From Jatrophihabitans endophyticus (GTDB lineage: Bacteria; Actinomycetota; Actinomycetes; Mycobacteriales; Jatrophihabitantaceae), in assembly GCF_900129455.1 (NCBI RefSeq), contig NZ_FQVU01000003.1:889442-953441 (forward strand): a stretch of 64,000 nt of DNA, read 5' to 3'. Of this stretch, positions 16,282-24,563 are shown one piece after another. The notes below the pieces were generated by a model that saw only the letters and a list, made by a program, of their open reading frames with translations, was not told the DNA's origin and searched no databases. Position numbers and translations under genes: made by a program. How positions within the stretch are numbered: the first letter of the stretch is position 1; the number at the start of each line of letters is the position of its first letter.

Positions 16282-19110
16282 GTGCGACTGGCTCGCGTGC
16301 GGACCCGCCGATCAGGACGGGCAGCCGGTGTCCTGGTGACCGTCGCGGCCGTGAGTGCGGGTCTCGCGGCCTCCCTGGGCGCGGGTTACACCGTGGCCCA
16401 CGCGGCGCTGCAGGACGGCTCGGCCTACGTCACCAAGGGCTCCACCGTCTCCCACGTCAACGGCGAGTCGCGCACGCTCGACGCCACCTCGCGCGCCGCG
16501 CTCGCCACGTCGGGCGAGGCCCTGCGCGTCCGCGCGGTGCCCGGCGACAAGGTCGTCGCGGTGAACCAGAAGACCGGGGTCGTGACCACCGTCGACGGCG
16601 GCACCATGACCCCGACCGCGACGGTCCGGCCGAAGCGCGCCACCGTCACCGAACCGTCCGACGTCGTCTCGTCGGGCAAGGGCGCGTGGCTCGTCGACTA
16701 CGACGGCTCGGCCGTCCGACCGCTCGAGCAGGGCGTCGCCCGCGCTCCGGTCGCCGTGGCGGGCCGGCCCGACGACGCCGCGCCCGGCCCGGCCGGCTCG
16801 CTGTTCGTCCTCACCCGCGAGGGCACGCTGGTGCGCGTCGACCGCGACCGCAGCGTGCACCGCGTCGACGTCGACAACGCGCGCAACGGATCGCTCACCG
16901 TCGCGGGCTCGCAGGCCTACCTCGTGACGACCGTCGGTGACGTCGTCGCGCTGGACGGGACGTCCGGACGCCGGGTGGCGGCGGTGCAGGGCGCGGCGCC
17001 CGGGAGCGACGGTCACGTCCTGGTGGGCTCCTCGCAGGGCTCCGGGGAGCACGTCCTCGTCGTCTCCTCGCGGCTGCTCGCCATCGTCGACCCGCGCACC
17101 GGTGGCGTCGGCGACCTCGTCACCCTCCCCACCGCCGACCACCGCCTCGGCCGACCGGTCGAGTACCGCGGCAAGGTCTACGTCCCCGACTACGCCGCCC
17201 ACAAGCTCGTCGTCGTCGACGTCGCGACCAAGCGGGTCGAGCGCACGCAGCTCACGGTGCCCGGGACGCAGCCGACGTTCGACCTGTTCGTGGCCGGCGG
17301 CAAGCTCTGGGCGAACGACCAGTACGCGCAGCGGCTCGTCCAACTCGACGACACCGGTCAGCACCGCGTCGACAAGGGACCCGGCAACGGCGTCCAGGAC
17401 GACACCCGCAAGCCGCCGCCGACCAGATCGCCGCAGTCGCCCACCAGCACGACGCCGCCGGCCGGCACGCCGCCGAGCCGCTCCGGCGGCTCGAGCAGCC
17501 CGACCCGGGACCGCGGCGGGGAGGGGCGCCGGGGCAAGGACCGGACGAACCCGCCGTCGCGGGGCGGTGGCAGCACGGCTCCCCGATACGTGCAGGTGCC
17601 GCACTTCCCCGACGGCGTCTACCGCGACGTCGCCTGCTCGCAGCTGGCGGACCTCGGCCTGCGTTGCTCCGCGGTGAGCCGCGAGGTCACCGTTAAGGAC
17701 AGCGACACCGTCGTCGAGACCTCACCGCGGGCCGGCGCCAAGGTCGCCGAGGGCTCGACGGTCACCGTCATCTACGTCGGCAAGCCCGCGGTGCCCGACG
17801 TCGCGAACGACACCCCTGCCGACGCCTGCCACGCGATCGAGCTGGCCGGCCTGCGGTGCCGCACCACGGCCGATACGCCTGCCGAGCAGATCGAGGACTT
17901 CGGTGCCGTGACCGGCACCGACCCGCCGAGCGGGCAGCAGGTGGCCACGAACTCGACCGTCGCCGTCCGCTACCGCGGCTCCTTCCGCATGCCGGACTTC
18001 TCGGGCACCAAGGGCACGAAGGCGTGCGACCGGTTGCGCGAACTCTCGCTGCAGCTGCCCGACCGGCAGCCGGTCACCGTCGAGTGCACCACGAAGGACG
18101 GGGACCCGGCGCCGAAGTCCGAGCCCGACGCGGCGAACGAGGTGTACGAGCAGAAGCCGGCCGGGAACGCGACGTTCACCCCGGGCTCGGGGCACCGCGT
18201 CTCGCTGACCGTCCACACCGCCGACGCCGACCTCGCGGACTACACGCTCCGGCGCGGCGGTTACCCGAACGACGCCCAGACCGCCGTCGAGGAGTGCGCC
18301 CAGCGCTTCCGCTGCGTCCTGTCCGACCAGCGGGTCCCGGCGGTCGACGGTGGCGCGCACCCGGACTGGGTCGGCAAGGTGGCCGCGATGCAGGACGGCA
18401 ACGGCAACGACCGCCAGCCCGGCCGCTACCAGGTGGGCGACGCCACGACCGTCGTGATCGTGGCCTACGGCGACCAGGCCCAGGTGCCGAACGTGGTGGG
18501 TCAGCAGCCGAGCCAGGGTTGCCAGGCGGTGCAGAGCGCGGGCTTCGAGTGCAGGCTCGAGTACCAGCCCAACCGCGTGGCGCAGGTCAACGGGCAGAGC
18601 CCGCAGGGCGGCGCGACCGCCGGCATCAACACGACGGTGACGCTCTACCAGTCCGACAAGCCGACGGTCGTGCTGAACAAGTACCACCGCACCACGGGTT
18701 CCGGGACGGGCGTCGTGCGCATCCTGGTCGCCGAGGGCGATCCGGTGCCGCCGAACTACGCCCTGGACGGGCCGGTCGGCTCGGTGTACCGGGCCGGCAG
18801 CTACAGCCCCGACTGGCCGCTGAAGGAGTTCACCAACACCGGCACCTGCTCGGGTTACCAGAACAACATCCTGTACTCCCACGGCGCACCCGCCGGCTGC
18901 ATGTCCCAGGCCAACACGCGCAACGCCGGCGACGTGCTGCCGCCCGACGGCGACACCTGCAGCTGGGGCACGGTCTGGCTGTTCCGCATCAGCAACAAGA
19001 TCGACAACGACACGATCCAGTTCGACATCGTGCGGGGCACCACGAAGAAGAGCGACGTCCCCGGCACCTCCTACGACGAACCGCTGGGGTGCGTCTACCC
19101 GCCGCAATGA
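16282..19110 (+). CDS. Secreted beta-propeller protein with Cys-paired PASTA-like repeats
   Basis: A 942-residue exported protein from a GTG with GGGAGG about ten bases upstream; the open frame further up is antisense to the FHA gene. Basic N-terminus and hydrophobic segment (12-40) form a signal peptide or anchor. Residues 45-365 have repeating strands typical of a YncE/NHL-like propeller. A Pro/Ser/Arg-rich wall-spanning linker runs 375-435, then five PASTA-like units: about 437-500, 502-566, 568-647, 654-729 and 735-792. Each holds two cysteines (for example C452/C462, C516/C526, C747/C757) that could form a disulfide. The C-terminal 150 residues are unrecognised. PASTA domains bind peptidoglycan and normally sit on kinases; here the kinase is a separate gene lacking them, so this protein may be its detached sensor. 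Confidence 0.82.
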   Translation: MRLARVRTRRSGRAAGVLVTVAAVSAGLAASLGAGYTVAHAALQDGSAYVTKGSTVSHVNGESRTLDATSRAALATSGEALRVRAVPGDKVVAVNQKTGVVTTVDGGTMTPTATVRPKRATVTEPSDVVSSGKGAWLVDYDGSAVRPLEQGVARAPVAVAGRPDDAAPGPAGSLFVLTREGTLVRVDRDRSVHRVDVDNARNGSLTVAGSQAYLVTTVGDVVALDGTSGRRVAAVQGAAPGSDGHVLVGSSQGSGEHVLVVSSRLLAIVDPRTGGVGDLVTLPTADHRLGRPVEYRGKVYVPDYAAHKLVVVDVATKRVERTQLTVPGTQPTFDLFVAGGKLWANDQYAQRLVQLDDTGQHRVDKGPGNGVQDDTRKPPPTRSPQSPTSTTPPAGTPPSRSGGSSSPTRDRGGEGRRGKDRTNPPSRGGGSTAPRYVQVPHFPDGVYRDVACSQLADLGLRCSAVSREVTVKDSDTVVETSPRAGAKVAEGSTVTVIYVGKPAVPDVANDTPADACHAIELAGLRCRTTADTPAEQIEDFGAVTGTDPPSGQQVATNSTVAVRYRGSFRMPDFSGTKGTKACDRLRELSLQLPDRQPVTVECTTKDGDPAPKSEPDAANEVYEQKPAGNATFTPGSGHRVSLTVHTADADLADYTLRRGGYPNDAQTAVEECAQRFRCVLSDQRVPAVDGGAHPDWVGKVAAMQDGNGNDRQPGRYQVGDATTVVIVAYGDQAQVPNVVGQQPSQGCQAVQSAGFECRLEYQPNRVAQVNGQSPQGGATAGINTTVTLYQSDKPTVVLNKYHRTTGSGTGVVRILVAEGDPVPPNYALDGPVGSVYRAGSYSPDWPLKEFTNTGTCSGYQNNILYSHGAPAGCMSQANTRNAGDVLPPDGDTCSWGTVWLFRISNKIDNDTIQFDIVRGTTKKSDVPGTSYDEPLGCVYPPQ

Positions 19111-19132
19111 GGCGTCCGGCCTTGGGTAGCCC

Positions 19133-19150
19133 TTCCGATTCCGCGCCGGC
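19133..19150 (+). promoter_or_regulatory. Shared T7SS promoter element, copy 2
   Basis: TTCCGATTCCGCGCCGGC, 17 of 18 bases identical to the element upstream of the first WXG100 gene on the other strand. It lies 72 bases before the second WXG100 start and 22 bases after the PASTA gene stop. That suggests the WXG100/CHAP pair has its own promoter, co-regulated with the export motor. Confidence 0.55.
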
Positions 19151-19221
19151 GGCGCGATGACGAGACTCGTTCGGAGAGGGCAGCGACCACCCCGGTCGCG
19201 CGACAGGGCGGGAGGACGACG

Positions 19222-19497
19222 ATGGTCGCCAAGAATCCGTACGCCGCGGTATGGGAGCACGCCGAGCACAGCCTGCGATACCGCATCGCCGCCGTGCACG
19301 ACACCGGTGTCGCCGTCGACCAGGCGCGCGACCACCTCACCTGGCAGGGGCCCGCCGCGGACCGGTTCCGCGCGCAGGCCCGTGCCCACCACGACGCGCT
19401 GCACCAGCACAACGACGTCCTCCGGCACCTGCTGACGCTGATCCAGCAGGCCGCCGAGGTCAAGGTCCCCGCGTCGAAGCCGGCGGCCCGGTCATGA
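19222..19497 (+). CDS. Second WXG100-like protein
   Basis: A 91-residue all-helical protein with WQG at 41-43, matching WXG100 size and motif spacing. It has many His residues in the second helix and a short basic tail. It has no signal peptide, and ends by overlapping the CHAP gene start (ATGA), so the two are translationally coupled. In T7SS loci a WXG100 gene directly before a large protein usually encodes its export partner or chaperone. It may also pair with the WXG100 protein at 15075. Likeness to the family is by motif and size rather than close sequence match. Confidence 0.8.
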   Translation: MVAKNPYAAVWEHAEHSLRYRIAAVHDTGVAVDQARDHLTWQGPAADRFRAQARAHHDALHQHNDVLRHLLTLIQQAAEVKVPASKPAARS

Positions 19498-20948
19498 CCG
19501 GCATGAGCGAGTACTCGTGGGCCAAGGACCTCCTCACCCGCATGGGCTACGAGGTCAACCAGAACAACGTCACCGCGATCGTCGCGTGGGAGTACGCCGA
19601 GGGCGGTCACTTCCACAACGGCGCCCGGTTCAACCCGCTCAACACGACCATGGCGCACGGCCGCTACGGCTCGATGAACTCGGCCGGCGTCGCGACCTAC
19701 CCGAGCTACGAGGTCGGCATGCGTGAGACCGTCGCGACCCTGCGGCTCGACAGCTACGCCAAGGTGCGCCACAGCCTCGCGACGAGCGCCGCGCCGGCGA
19801 CCACCGCCGCGGCGGTCGCCGCGTCGCCCTGGGGCACCTGGCACGGCGTCGCGAGCGGCCCCGCCCTGACCCGCGCCCGGGCCACGGTCGGCACGCACGA
19901 CGGCCTGGCGAAGGGCGGCAAGCACGACGGCAAGCACGACGGCAAGCACGGCGGGCAGGGCCACGGACCCGCGCACGGGAAGGGCGCCGGCACGAAGATC
20001 GTCCTCGACCTGCACGAGCTCGACCGGCTCAGCCGCACCTACTGCGGCGCGAGCGACGAGATCCTGCGGCACCGCCGCGTGGTGGCCGACATCGCCGCCG
20101 CGATCGAACCCGCGCGCGTGGCCCTGCCCGACCAGGGGCTGGCGACCGTCATCAAGGCGACCTTCGACTGGCTGCTGGAGCCCGGCGGCGGCTTCGAGGA
20201 CGACGCCCGCCAGCACGACGCGCTGTCCCAGCTCACCGGCGAGATCCACCGGCTCGCGACCGAGGCCGACGGCAACCACAACGGCAGCTGGGGACGGGGC
20301 GAGGCGATGGCGTTCGCCGCGAAGCACCAGGGCGAGCAGGGCGCCGCCCTCGACGCCGTGATGGCGGCGCTCGCCGGCGGCACCATCGTCCGTCGCTCGC
20401 CCAAGGGAGCCGGCTCGGCCGACGCCGCCCGCGGCACGAACGGCGGCACGAGCAGGGGCGGCGCGAGCAAGGGTGGCGCGAGCAAGGGTGGCGGTTCGGG
20501 CGACGGGGGGAGCGGTCGCCAGCAGCAGGTCGACTCGATGCTCGCCGTCGCCCGCGCGCAGCACGCGGTCGAGCACAACCACGACAACAGGACGAAGTAC
20601 GGCGCGTGGTACGGCAACAACGGTGACGCGTGGTGTGCCCAGTTCGTGTCCTACGTCTTCGCGCACTCCGGGAACCGGCTGCCGGCGATCGACAGCCCGA
20701 AGGGCTTCCAGTCCTGCCCGCGGGCGATCACGTACCTGCAGGCACGCCATCAGCTGCACAGCACGCCGAAGGTCGGCGACGTCTTCCTGCGCCGCGACGG
20801 CCAGCACACCGGCATCGTGAGCAAGGTCCACGCCGACGGGACCTTCGACACCATCGAGGGCAACGCCGGCCCGCAGACCGACCGCGTCTACCACGGCACC
20901 CGCAACACCCACGACGGGCTGTACTGGTTCTGGACCGCGATCCGGTGA
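19494..20948 (+). CDS. Candidate T7SS effector: lysozyme-like plus CHAP-domain wall hydrolase
   Basis: A 484-residue protein without a signal peptide. Residues 1-98 resemble a phage/peptidoglycan lysozyme-like domain (WEYAEGG at 32-38, FNPLNTT at 46-52). A His/Lys/Gly linker with repeated KHDG (about 139-166) follows, then a helical part (167-300) of WXG/LXG-like character and a Gly/Ser-rich repeat (about 311-342). The C-terminal CHAP amidase domain has Cys381 in DAWCAQFVSYVFA, His438 in QHTGIVSKV and EGN at 455-457. Both enzymes would cut peptidoglycan. Absence of a Sec signal, overlap with a WXG100 gene and the EssC locus point to T7SS export. It could serve wall remodelling or act on competitors; no immunity gene is evident. 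Confidence 0.82.
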   Translation: MTGMSEYSWAKDLLTRMGYEVNQNNVTAIVAWEYAEGGHFHNGARFNPLNTTMAHGRYGSMNSAGVATYPSYEVGMRETVATLRLDSYAKVRHSLATSAAPATTAAAVAASPWGTWHGVASGPALTRARATVGTHDGLAKGGKHDGKHDGKHGGQGHGPAHGKGAGTKIVLDLHELDRLSRTYCGASDEILRHRRVVADIAAAIEPARVALPDQGLATVIKATFDWLLEPGGGFEDDARQHDALSQLTGEIHRLATEADGNHNGSWGRGEAMAFAAKHQGEQGAALDAVMAALAGGTIVRRSPKGAGSADAARGTNGGTSRGGASKGGASKGGGSGDGGSGRQQQVDSMLAVARAQHAVEHNHDNRTKYGAWYGNNGDAWCAQFVSYVFAHSGNRLPAIDSPKGFQSCPRAITYLQARHQLHSTPKVGDVFLRRDGQHTGIVSKVHADGTFDTIEGNAGPQTDRVYHGTRNTHDGLYWFWTAIR

Positions 20949-20951
20949 CCG

Positions 20952-20978
20952 CGCCGCCCGCGCCGCCCGCGCCGCCCG
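20952..20978. repeat. Three 9-bp repeats (GCGCCGCCC) between convergent genes
   Basis: Three exact tandem copies of GCGCCGCCC fill the 49-base gap between the convergent CHAP and ROK genes. There is no clear hairpin; it is probably slippage-derived. Confidence 0.6.
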
Positions 20979-20997
20979 CGTCGCGTGGCTCCCCAGC

Positions 20998-22191
20998 TCA
21001 GCCGCCGGCGATGAGCGGGTCGCTGAGCAGGTCGGCGAAGGCGAGCTCGGCGGCCCCGAGCAGCGGCGAGTCCGTCCCGAAGGCGGGCTGGATCAGCTCC
21101 ACGCTGCGGCCCGGCGTCTCGACGGCGTAGTGGCTGACCGCCGCCTCGATCTCCGGCCGCGCGAGGTCGAGCATGTGCGAGAGCGTGCCACCGAGCAGCA
21201 CGCGCTGCGGGTTGAGCGTGTTCACCAGCGTCCCGATGGTGCGGCCGAGCGGCTCGGCGACGTCGCGGACGGCGCCGACCGCGCTGGCGTCACCACTGCG
21301 CGCGTCGGTGAAGAACCGGGACACCGCCTCGTCCGTCGGCGGCAGCGGGCGGCCGGCGCGCGCGAGCAGTGCCCCCTCGCCGATGTAGGTCTCGGTGCAG
21401 CCGTGCTTGCCGCAGTGGCACGGTGGGCCGGACGAGTCGATGACGTTGTGCCCGATCTCCCCGGCGTAGCCGTCGTACCCGCGTAGCGGCCGACCGTCGA
21501 CCACGATGCCGGCGCCGACGCCGGTGCGGCCGAGCAGGTAGACGACGTCGTCGAAGCCGCGGGCGGCACCACGCAGGTGTTCGGCGAAGACCGCGAGGTC
21601 GGCGTCGTTGCCGATCCGCACCCGCGTGTGCTCGGGCAGCGCGTCGGTGAGCAGCGCGCCGAACGCGATGTCGTGCCACTCCAGGTTCGGGGCGACCGCG
21701 ATGTGACCGCTCTCGAGGTCGACCGTCCCGGGCACGCTGACGCCCACCGTGAGCGGGGGAGCCGACCGCCCGGTCGCCCGCGAGACGCGCTCCACGGACT
21801 CGACCACGATGCGCGCGGCGGTCTCCGGCTCGCTCGCCGCCGGCCCGGTCGGGACGAGCTGGCGGGCCAGCACGTCACCGCCGAGCCCGATCGCCGCCGT
21901 GACGACGTGGGTGACGTCGATGTCGACGGCCACCACGTACGGACCGCGGTCGTGCGGACCGACGACGTGCGACGGCCGGCCCACGCTCGACCCGCCGTTC
22001 GGCACGACCTCGCCGACCAGGCCGAGCTCGAGCAGGTCGGCGACCAGCGCTCCCATCGTGGACCGGCTCACCCGCAGCCGCTGGGTCAGCTCGGCCCGGG
22101 TCAGCGCACCGTCGCGATGGATGTGGCCGAGGACGAGAGCGAGGTTGTGACGCCGGATCGCATCCGGACGTGCCGCGGGCGACGCGACCAC
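20998..22191 (-). CDS. ROK-family transcriptional regulator of the xylose locus
   Basis: A 397-residue repressor-type protein. An N-terminal winged helix-turn-helix (about 14-60, GALTRAELTQRLRVSRSTMGALVADL) is followed by the ROK sugar-binding/kinase-like fold. The fold has a nucleotide-binding DID strand, a GYAGEIGHNVID segment and the structural zinc motif CHCGKHGC. Gene order xylF-xylG-xylH-ROK plus xylA nearby makes it a XylR-type regulator responding to xylose. Paired dyads TGTTN-N7-GAACN upstream of xylF and xylA are its likely operators. It is the last gene of the transporter operon, seven bases after the permease, so it would be controlled by its own target promoter. Confidence 0.88.
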   Translation of the reverse strand: MVASPAARPDAIRRHNLALVLGHIHRDGALTRAELTQRLRVSRSTMGALVADLLELGLVGEVVPNGGSSVGRPSHVVGPHDRGPYVVAVDIDVTHVVTAAIGLGGDVLARQLVPTGPAASEPETAARIVVESVERVSRATGRSAPPLTVGVSVPGTVDLESGHIAVAPNLEWHDIAFGALLTDALPEHTRVRIGNDADLAVFAEHLRGAARGFDDVVYLLGRTGVGAGIVVDGRPLRGYDGYAGEIGHNVIDSSGPPCHCGKHGCTETYIGEGALLARAGRPLPPTDEAVSRFFTDARSGDASAVGAVRDVAEPLGRTIGTLVNTLNPQRVLLGGTLSHMLDLARPEIEAAVSHYAVETPGRSVELIQPAFGTDSPLLGAAELAFADLLSDPLIAGG

Positions 22192-22198
22192 ACCCGAC

Positions 22199-23665
22199 TC
22201 ACCGGGTGCGGGCGCGGCGCCGCGACAGGGCGTCGACCGCGGCAGCGATGAGCAGGACCACGCCGGTGATGACGTTCTGGTACTGCGCCGGCAGGCTCGG
22301 CCGCAGCAGGATGCCGTTGGGGATGATCACGATCACGAGCGCGCCGATGACGGCGTCGCGCGCCTTGCCGCGGCCACCGAACAGCGACGTGCCGCCGATG
22401 ACCGCCGCGGCGACCGAGAACAGCAGGATGTTGCCGGCGCCGAGGTCCAGCGACGCGCTGCCCTGGTACGAGGCCAGGAACGCACCGCCCACGGCGGCGA
22501 ACGAGGACGACGCGATGAACGCGCTGATCTTGATGCGCGTCACGTCGATGCCCGCCCGGCGCGCCGCCTCGGTGTTGCCACCGGTGGCGAACAGGTGGCG
22601 GCCCCACGTCGTCTTGGTGAGCGCGATGGAGCAGACGATCATCAACGCGATCGGGATGGACGCCGCCCACGGGATGCCCTGGATGACGAAGTTGGGGTTC
22701 GGGTTGCGGTTCTGCACCGCGAGGAACGTCAGCACCAGGGCCGCCAGCAGGATCAGCCCGCCTCGCAGGAACACGAGCCCGTAGGTGTCGGCGGCGAGAC
22801 CCCGCTGCTGCGCCCGGAAGGAGCGGAAGACCGTGTACACCAGGTAGCCGCCGCCCACGACGACGGCGAAGACCCAGCTCCAGAACACCGACATGTTGTT
22901 GTGCGTCAGGCCGTACCAGAACGGGTAGTTGTTGGTGCCGATCGGATTGCCGTTGAGCGCGAAGAGCACGACGCCCTGCCAGGCAAGGAACAGCGCGAGG
23001 GTGACGATGAAGCTCGGGATGCCGACCTTGGCGACGAGGAAGCCGGTGATGATGCCGACCGCGGCGCCGACGCAGATCGAGAAGAGCAGTGCGAGCACGA
23101 CGTGCTTGTCCAGCCCGACCAGCACGAGCAGCAGCCCGAGCACGACCATGCCGACGCCGATCCACGTCCGCTGCCAGACGCCGAGGGCCAGTGCCACCAG
23201 CATCAGGATCAGCATGATCGGGAAGAGCAGCGTCTGGCCCGGGATGCCGCCGCGCAGGCCGTCCGACACGATGGCCTGCGCCGCGAACGAGGCGCAGATG
23301 CCGCCGAGGGTGCCGGCGGACAGGTCGATCTCGCCGAGCAGCAGGACGAAGACCAGGCCGAGGGCGATGAGCGCGATGTAGGCGCCCTGGCCCGGCAGCG
23401 CGCCGATGTTGCCCTTGCTCAGGAAGCGGTCACTGACCTGGCTGAAGATCAGGCCGAGGACGATCAGGCCCAGGACCGACGGCAGCGCGCCGGGGTCGCC
23501 GCCGCGGATCTTGTTGACGTAGCCGCGCAGGCCGAGGCCGATGTTGCGGCGCTCGACATCGAGGGAGAAGCTGCCGGCGCGACCGAGGCGCGAGCTGTCG
23601 TCGTCGGTGGCGGCGCTGCTCGTCTTGGCCAGGCTGGGGCGGGAACCGGGATCGGGCGTTGTCAT
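22199..23665 (-). CDS. xylH: Sugar ABC transporter permease (XylH-like)
   Basis: A 488-residue integral membrane protein of the branched/ribose-xylose permease family. A cytoplasmic N-terminal extension of about 70 residues is followed by roughly ten or more hydrophobic segments and the conserved AVIGGTSLFGGRGKARDAVIGA loop that contacts the ATPase. It starts at an ATG 11 bases after the ATPase stop. It forms the channel for a pentose, by context xylose, with the adjacent lipoprotein and ATPase. Confidence 0.88.
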   Translation of the reverse strand: MTTPDPGSRPSLAKTSSAATDDDSSRLGRAGSFSLDVERRNIGLGLRGYVNKIRGGDPGALPSVLGLIVLGLIFSQVSDRFLSKGNIGALPGQGAYIALIALGLVFVLLLGEIDLSAGTLGGICASFAAQAIVSDGLRGGIPGQTLLFPIMLILMLVALALGVWQRTWIGVGMVVLGLLLVLVGLDKHVVLALLFSICVGAAVGIITGFLVAKVGIPSFIVTLALFLAWQGVVLFALNGNPIGTNNYPFWYGLTHNNMSVFWSWVFAVVVGGGYLVYTVFRSFRAQQRGLAADTYGLVFLRGGLILLAALVLTFLAVQNRNPNPNFVIQGIPWAASIPIALMIVCSIALTKTTWGRHLFATGGNTEAARRAGIDVTRIKISAFIASSSFAAVGGAFLASYQGSASLDLGAGNILLFSVAAAVIGGTSLFGGRGKARDAVIGALVIVIIPNGILLRPSLPAQYQNVITGVVLLIAAAVDALSRRRARTR

Positions 23666-23676
23666 CGCAGGCGGCC

Positions 23677-24453
23677 TCAGATGTTCTGGTCAGCGGTCTG
23701 CGACGCGAGCCCGAGGCTGCCGCTGCGACCGGCGGTGATGAGCTCCACGATCTGCGTGGTGCTGCTGTCCTTGGTGAAGACCTCGGCGGCGATCCGGCCG
23801 AGGTAGAGGGCGGCCACGCGGTCCGCGACCTCCATGACGTCGTTCATGTTGTGCGAGATGAGCACGACGCCGAGGCCCTGGTCGGCGAGCCGGCGCACGA
23901 GGTCGAGGACCTGGCGGGTCTGCGCGACACCGAGGGCGGCGGTGGGTTCGTCGAGGAACACGACCTTGCTGTTCCAGAGCACGGCCTTGGCGATCGCGAC
24001 GGTCTGTCGCTGTCCGCCGGAGAGGCTGGCGACGACCTGCCGTACCGAGGACACGGTGCGCACCGACAGGCTCGCGAGCACCTCGCGGGCCTTGCGCTCC
24101 ATCTCGCCGTCGTTGAGGAAGCCGAAGCGGTGGATCTCGCGGCCCAGGAACATGTTCTGGGTGATGTCGAGGTTGTCGGCCAGCGCGAGGTCCTGGTAGA
24201 CGAACTCGATGCCGAGGCCGGCGGCGACGCGCGGGTCGTTGATCGTGACCGGCTCGCCCTGCCACAGCACGGTTCCGGTGTCGATGGAGTTGATGCCGGC
24301 GATGCACTTCACCAGCGTGGACTTGCCGGCGCCGTTGTCACCGACGAGGGCGGTGACCTCACCGGGGTAGACGTTGAAGTCGACGTCGTGCAGGACGTGA
24401 ACCGGGCCGAAGCTCTTGTTCAGACCTTGGATCGACAGGATCGGGTCGGGCAC
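23677..24453 (-). CDS. Sugar ABC transporter ATPase, single cassette
   Basis: A 258-residue ATP-binding protein with Walker A GDNGAGKST, signature LSGGQRQTV and Walker B VVFLDEPTA. Many monosaccharide importers use a 500-residue ATPase made of two fused cassettes (XylG, RbsA). This one has a single cassette and would act as a homodimer, as in the FrcA type. It lies between the lipoprotein and permease genes of the same operon. A strong hairpin between it and the upstream lipoprotein gene probably lowers its expression relative to the binding protein. Confidence 0.88.
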   Translation of the reverse strand: MPDPILSIQGLNKSFGPVHVLHDVDFNVYPGEVTALVGDNGAGKSTLVKCIAGINSIDTGTVLWQGEPVTINDPRVAAGLGIEFVYQDLALADNLDITQNMFLGREIHRFGFLNDGEMERKAREVLASLSVRTVSSVRQVVASLSGGQRQTVAIAKAVLWNSKVVFLDEPTAALGVAQTRQVLDLVRRLADQGLGVVLISHNMNDVMEVADRVAALYLGRIAAEVFTKDSSTTQIVELITAGRSGSLGLASQTADQNI

Positions 24454-24515
24454 TGAATCCTTCTTCTCTACGGGCGCCGGCGGGCGCGTCGGGGCAGGGC
24501 TCCGGCGGACATGGA

Positions 24516-24551
24516 GCGGCGGTGGCCGGGCCGCAACCCGACCACCGCCGC
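24516..24551 (-). terminator. Intra-operon hairpin after the binding-protein gene
   Basis: GCGGCGGTGG (24516-24525) pairs perfectly with CCACCGCCGC (24542-24551) across a 16-base loop that can itself close. It lies 12 bases after the binding-protein stop and 63 before the ATPase start. No T-run follows. It probably works as a partial terminator or mRNA-stabilising hairpin giving an excess of binding protein. Confidence 0.6.
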
Positions 24552-24563
24552 GGCAAACCTACG

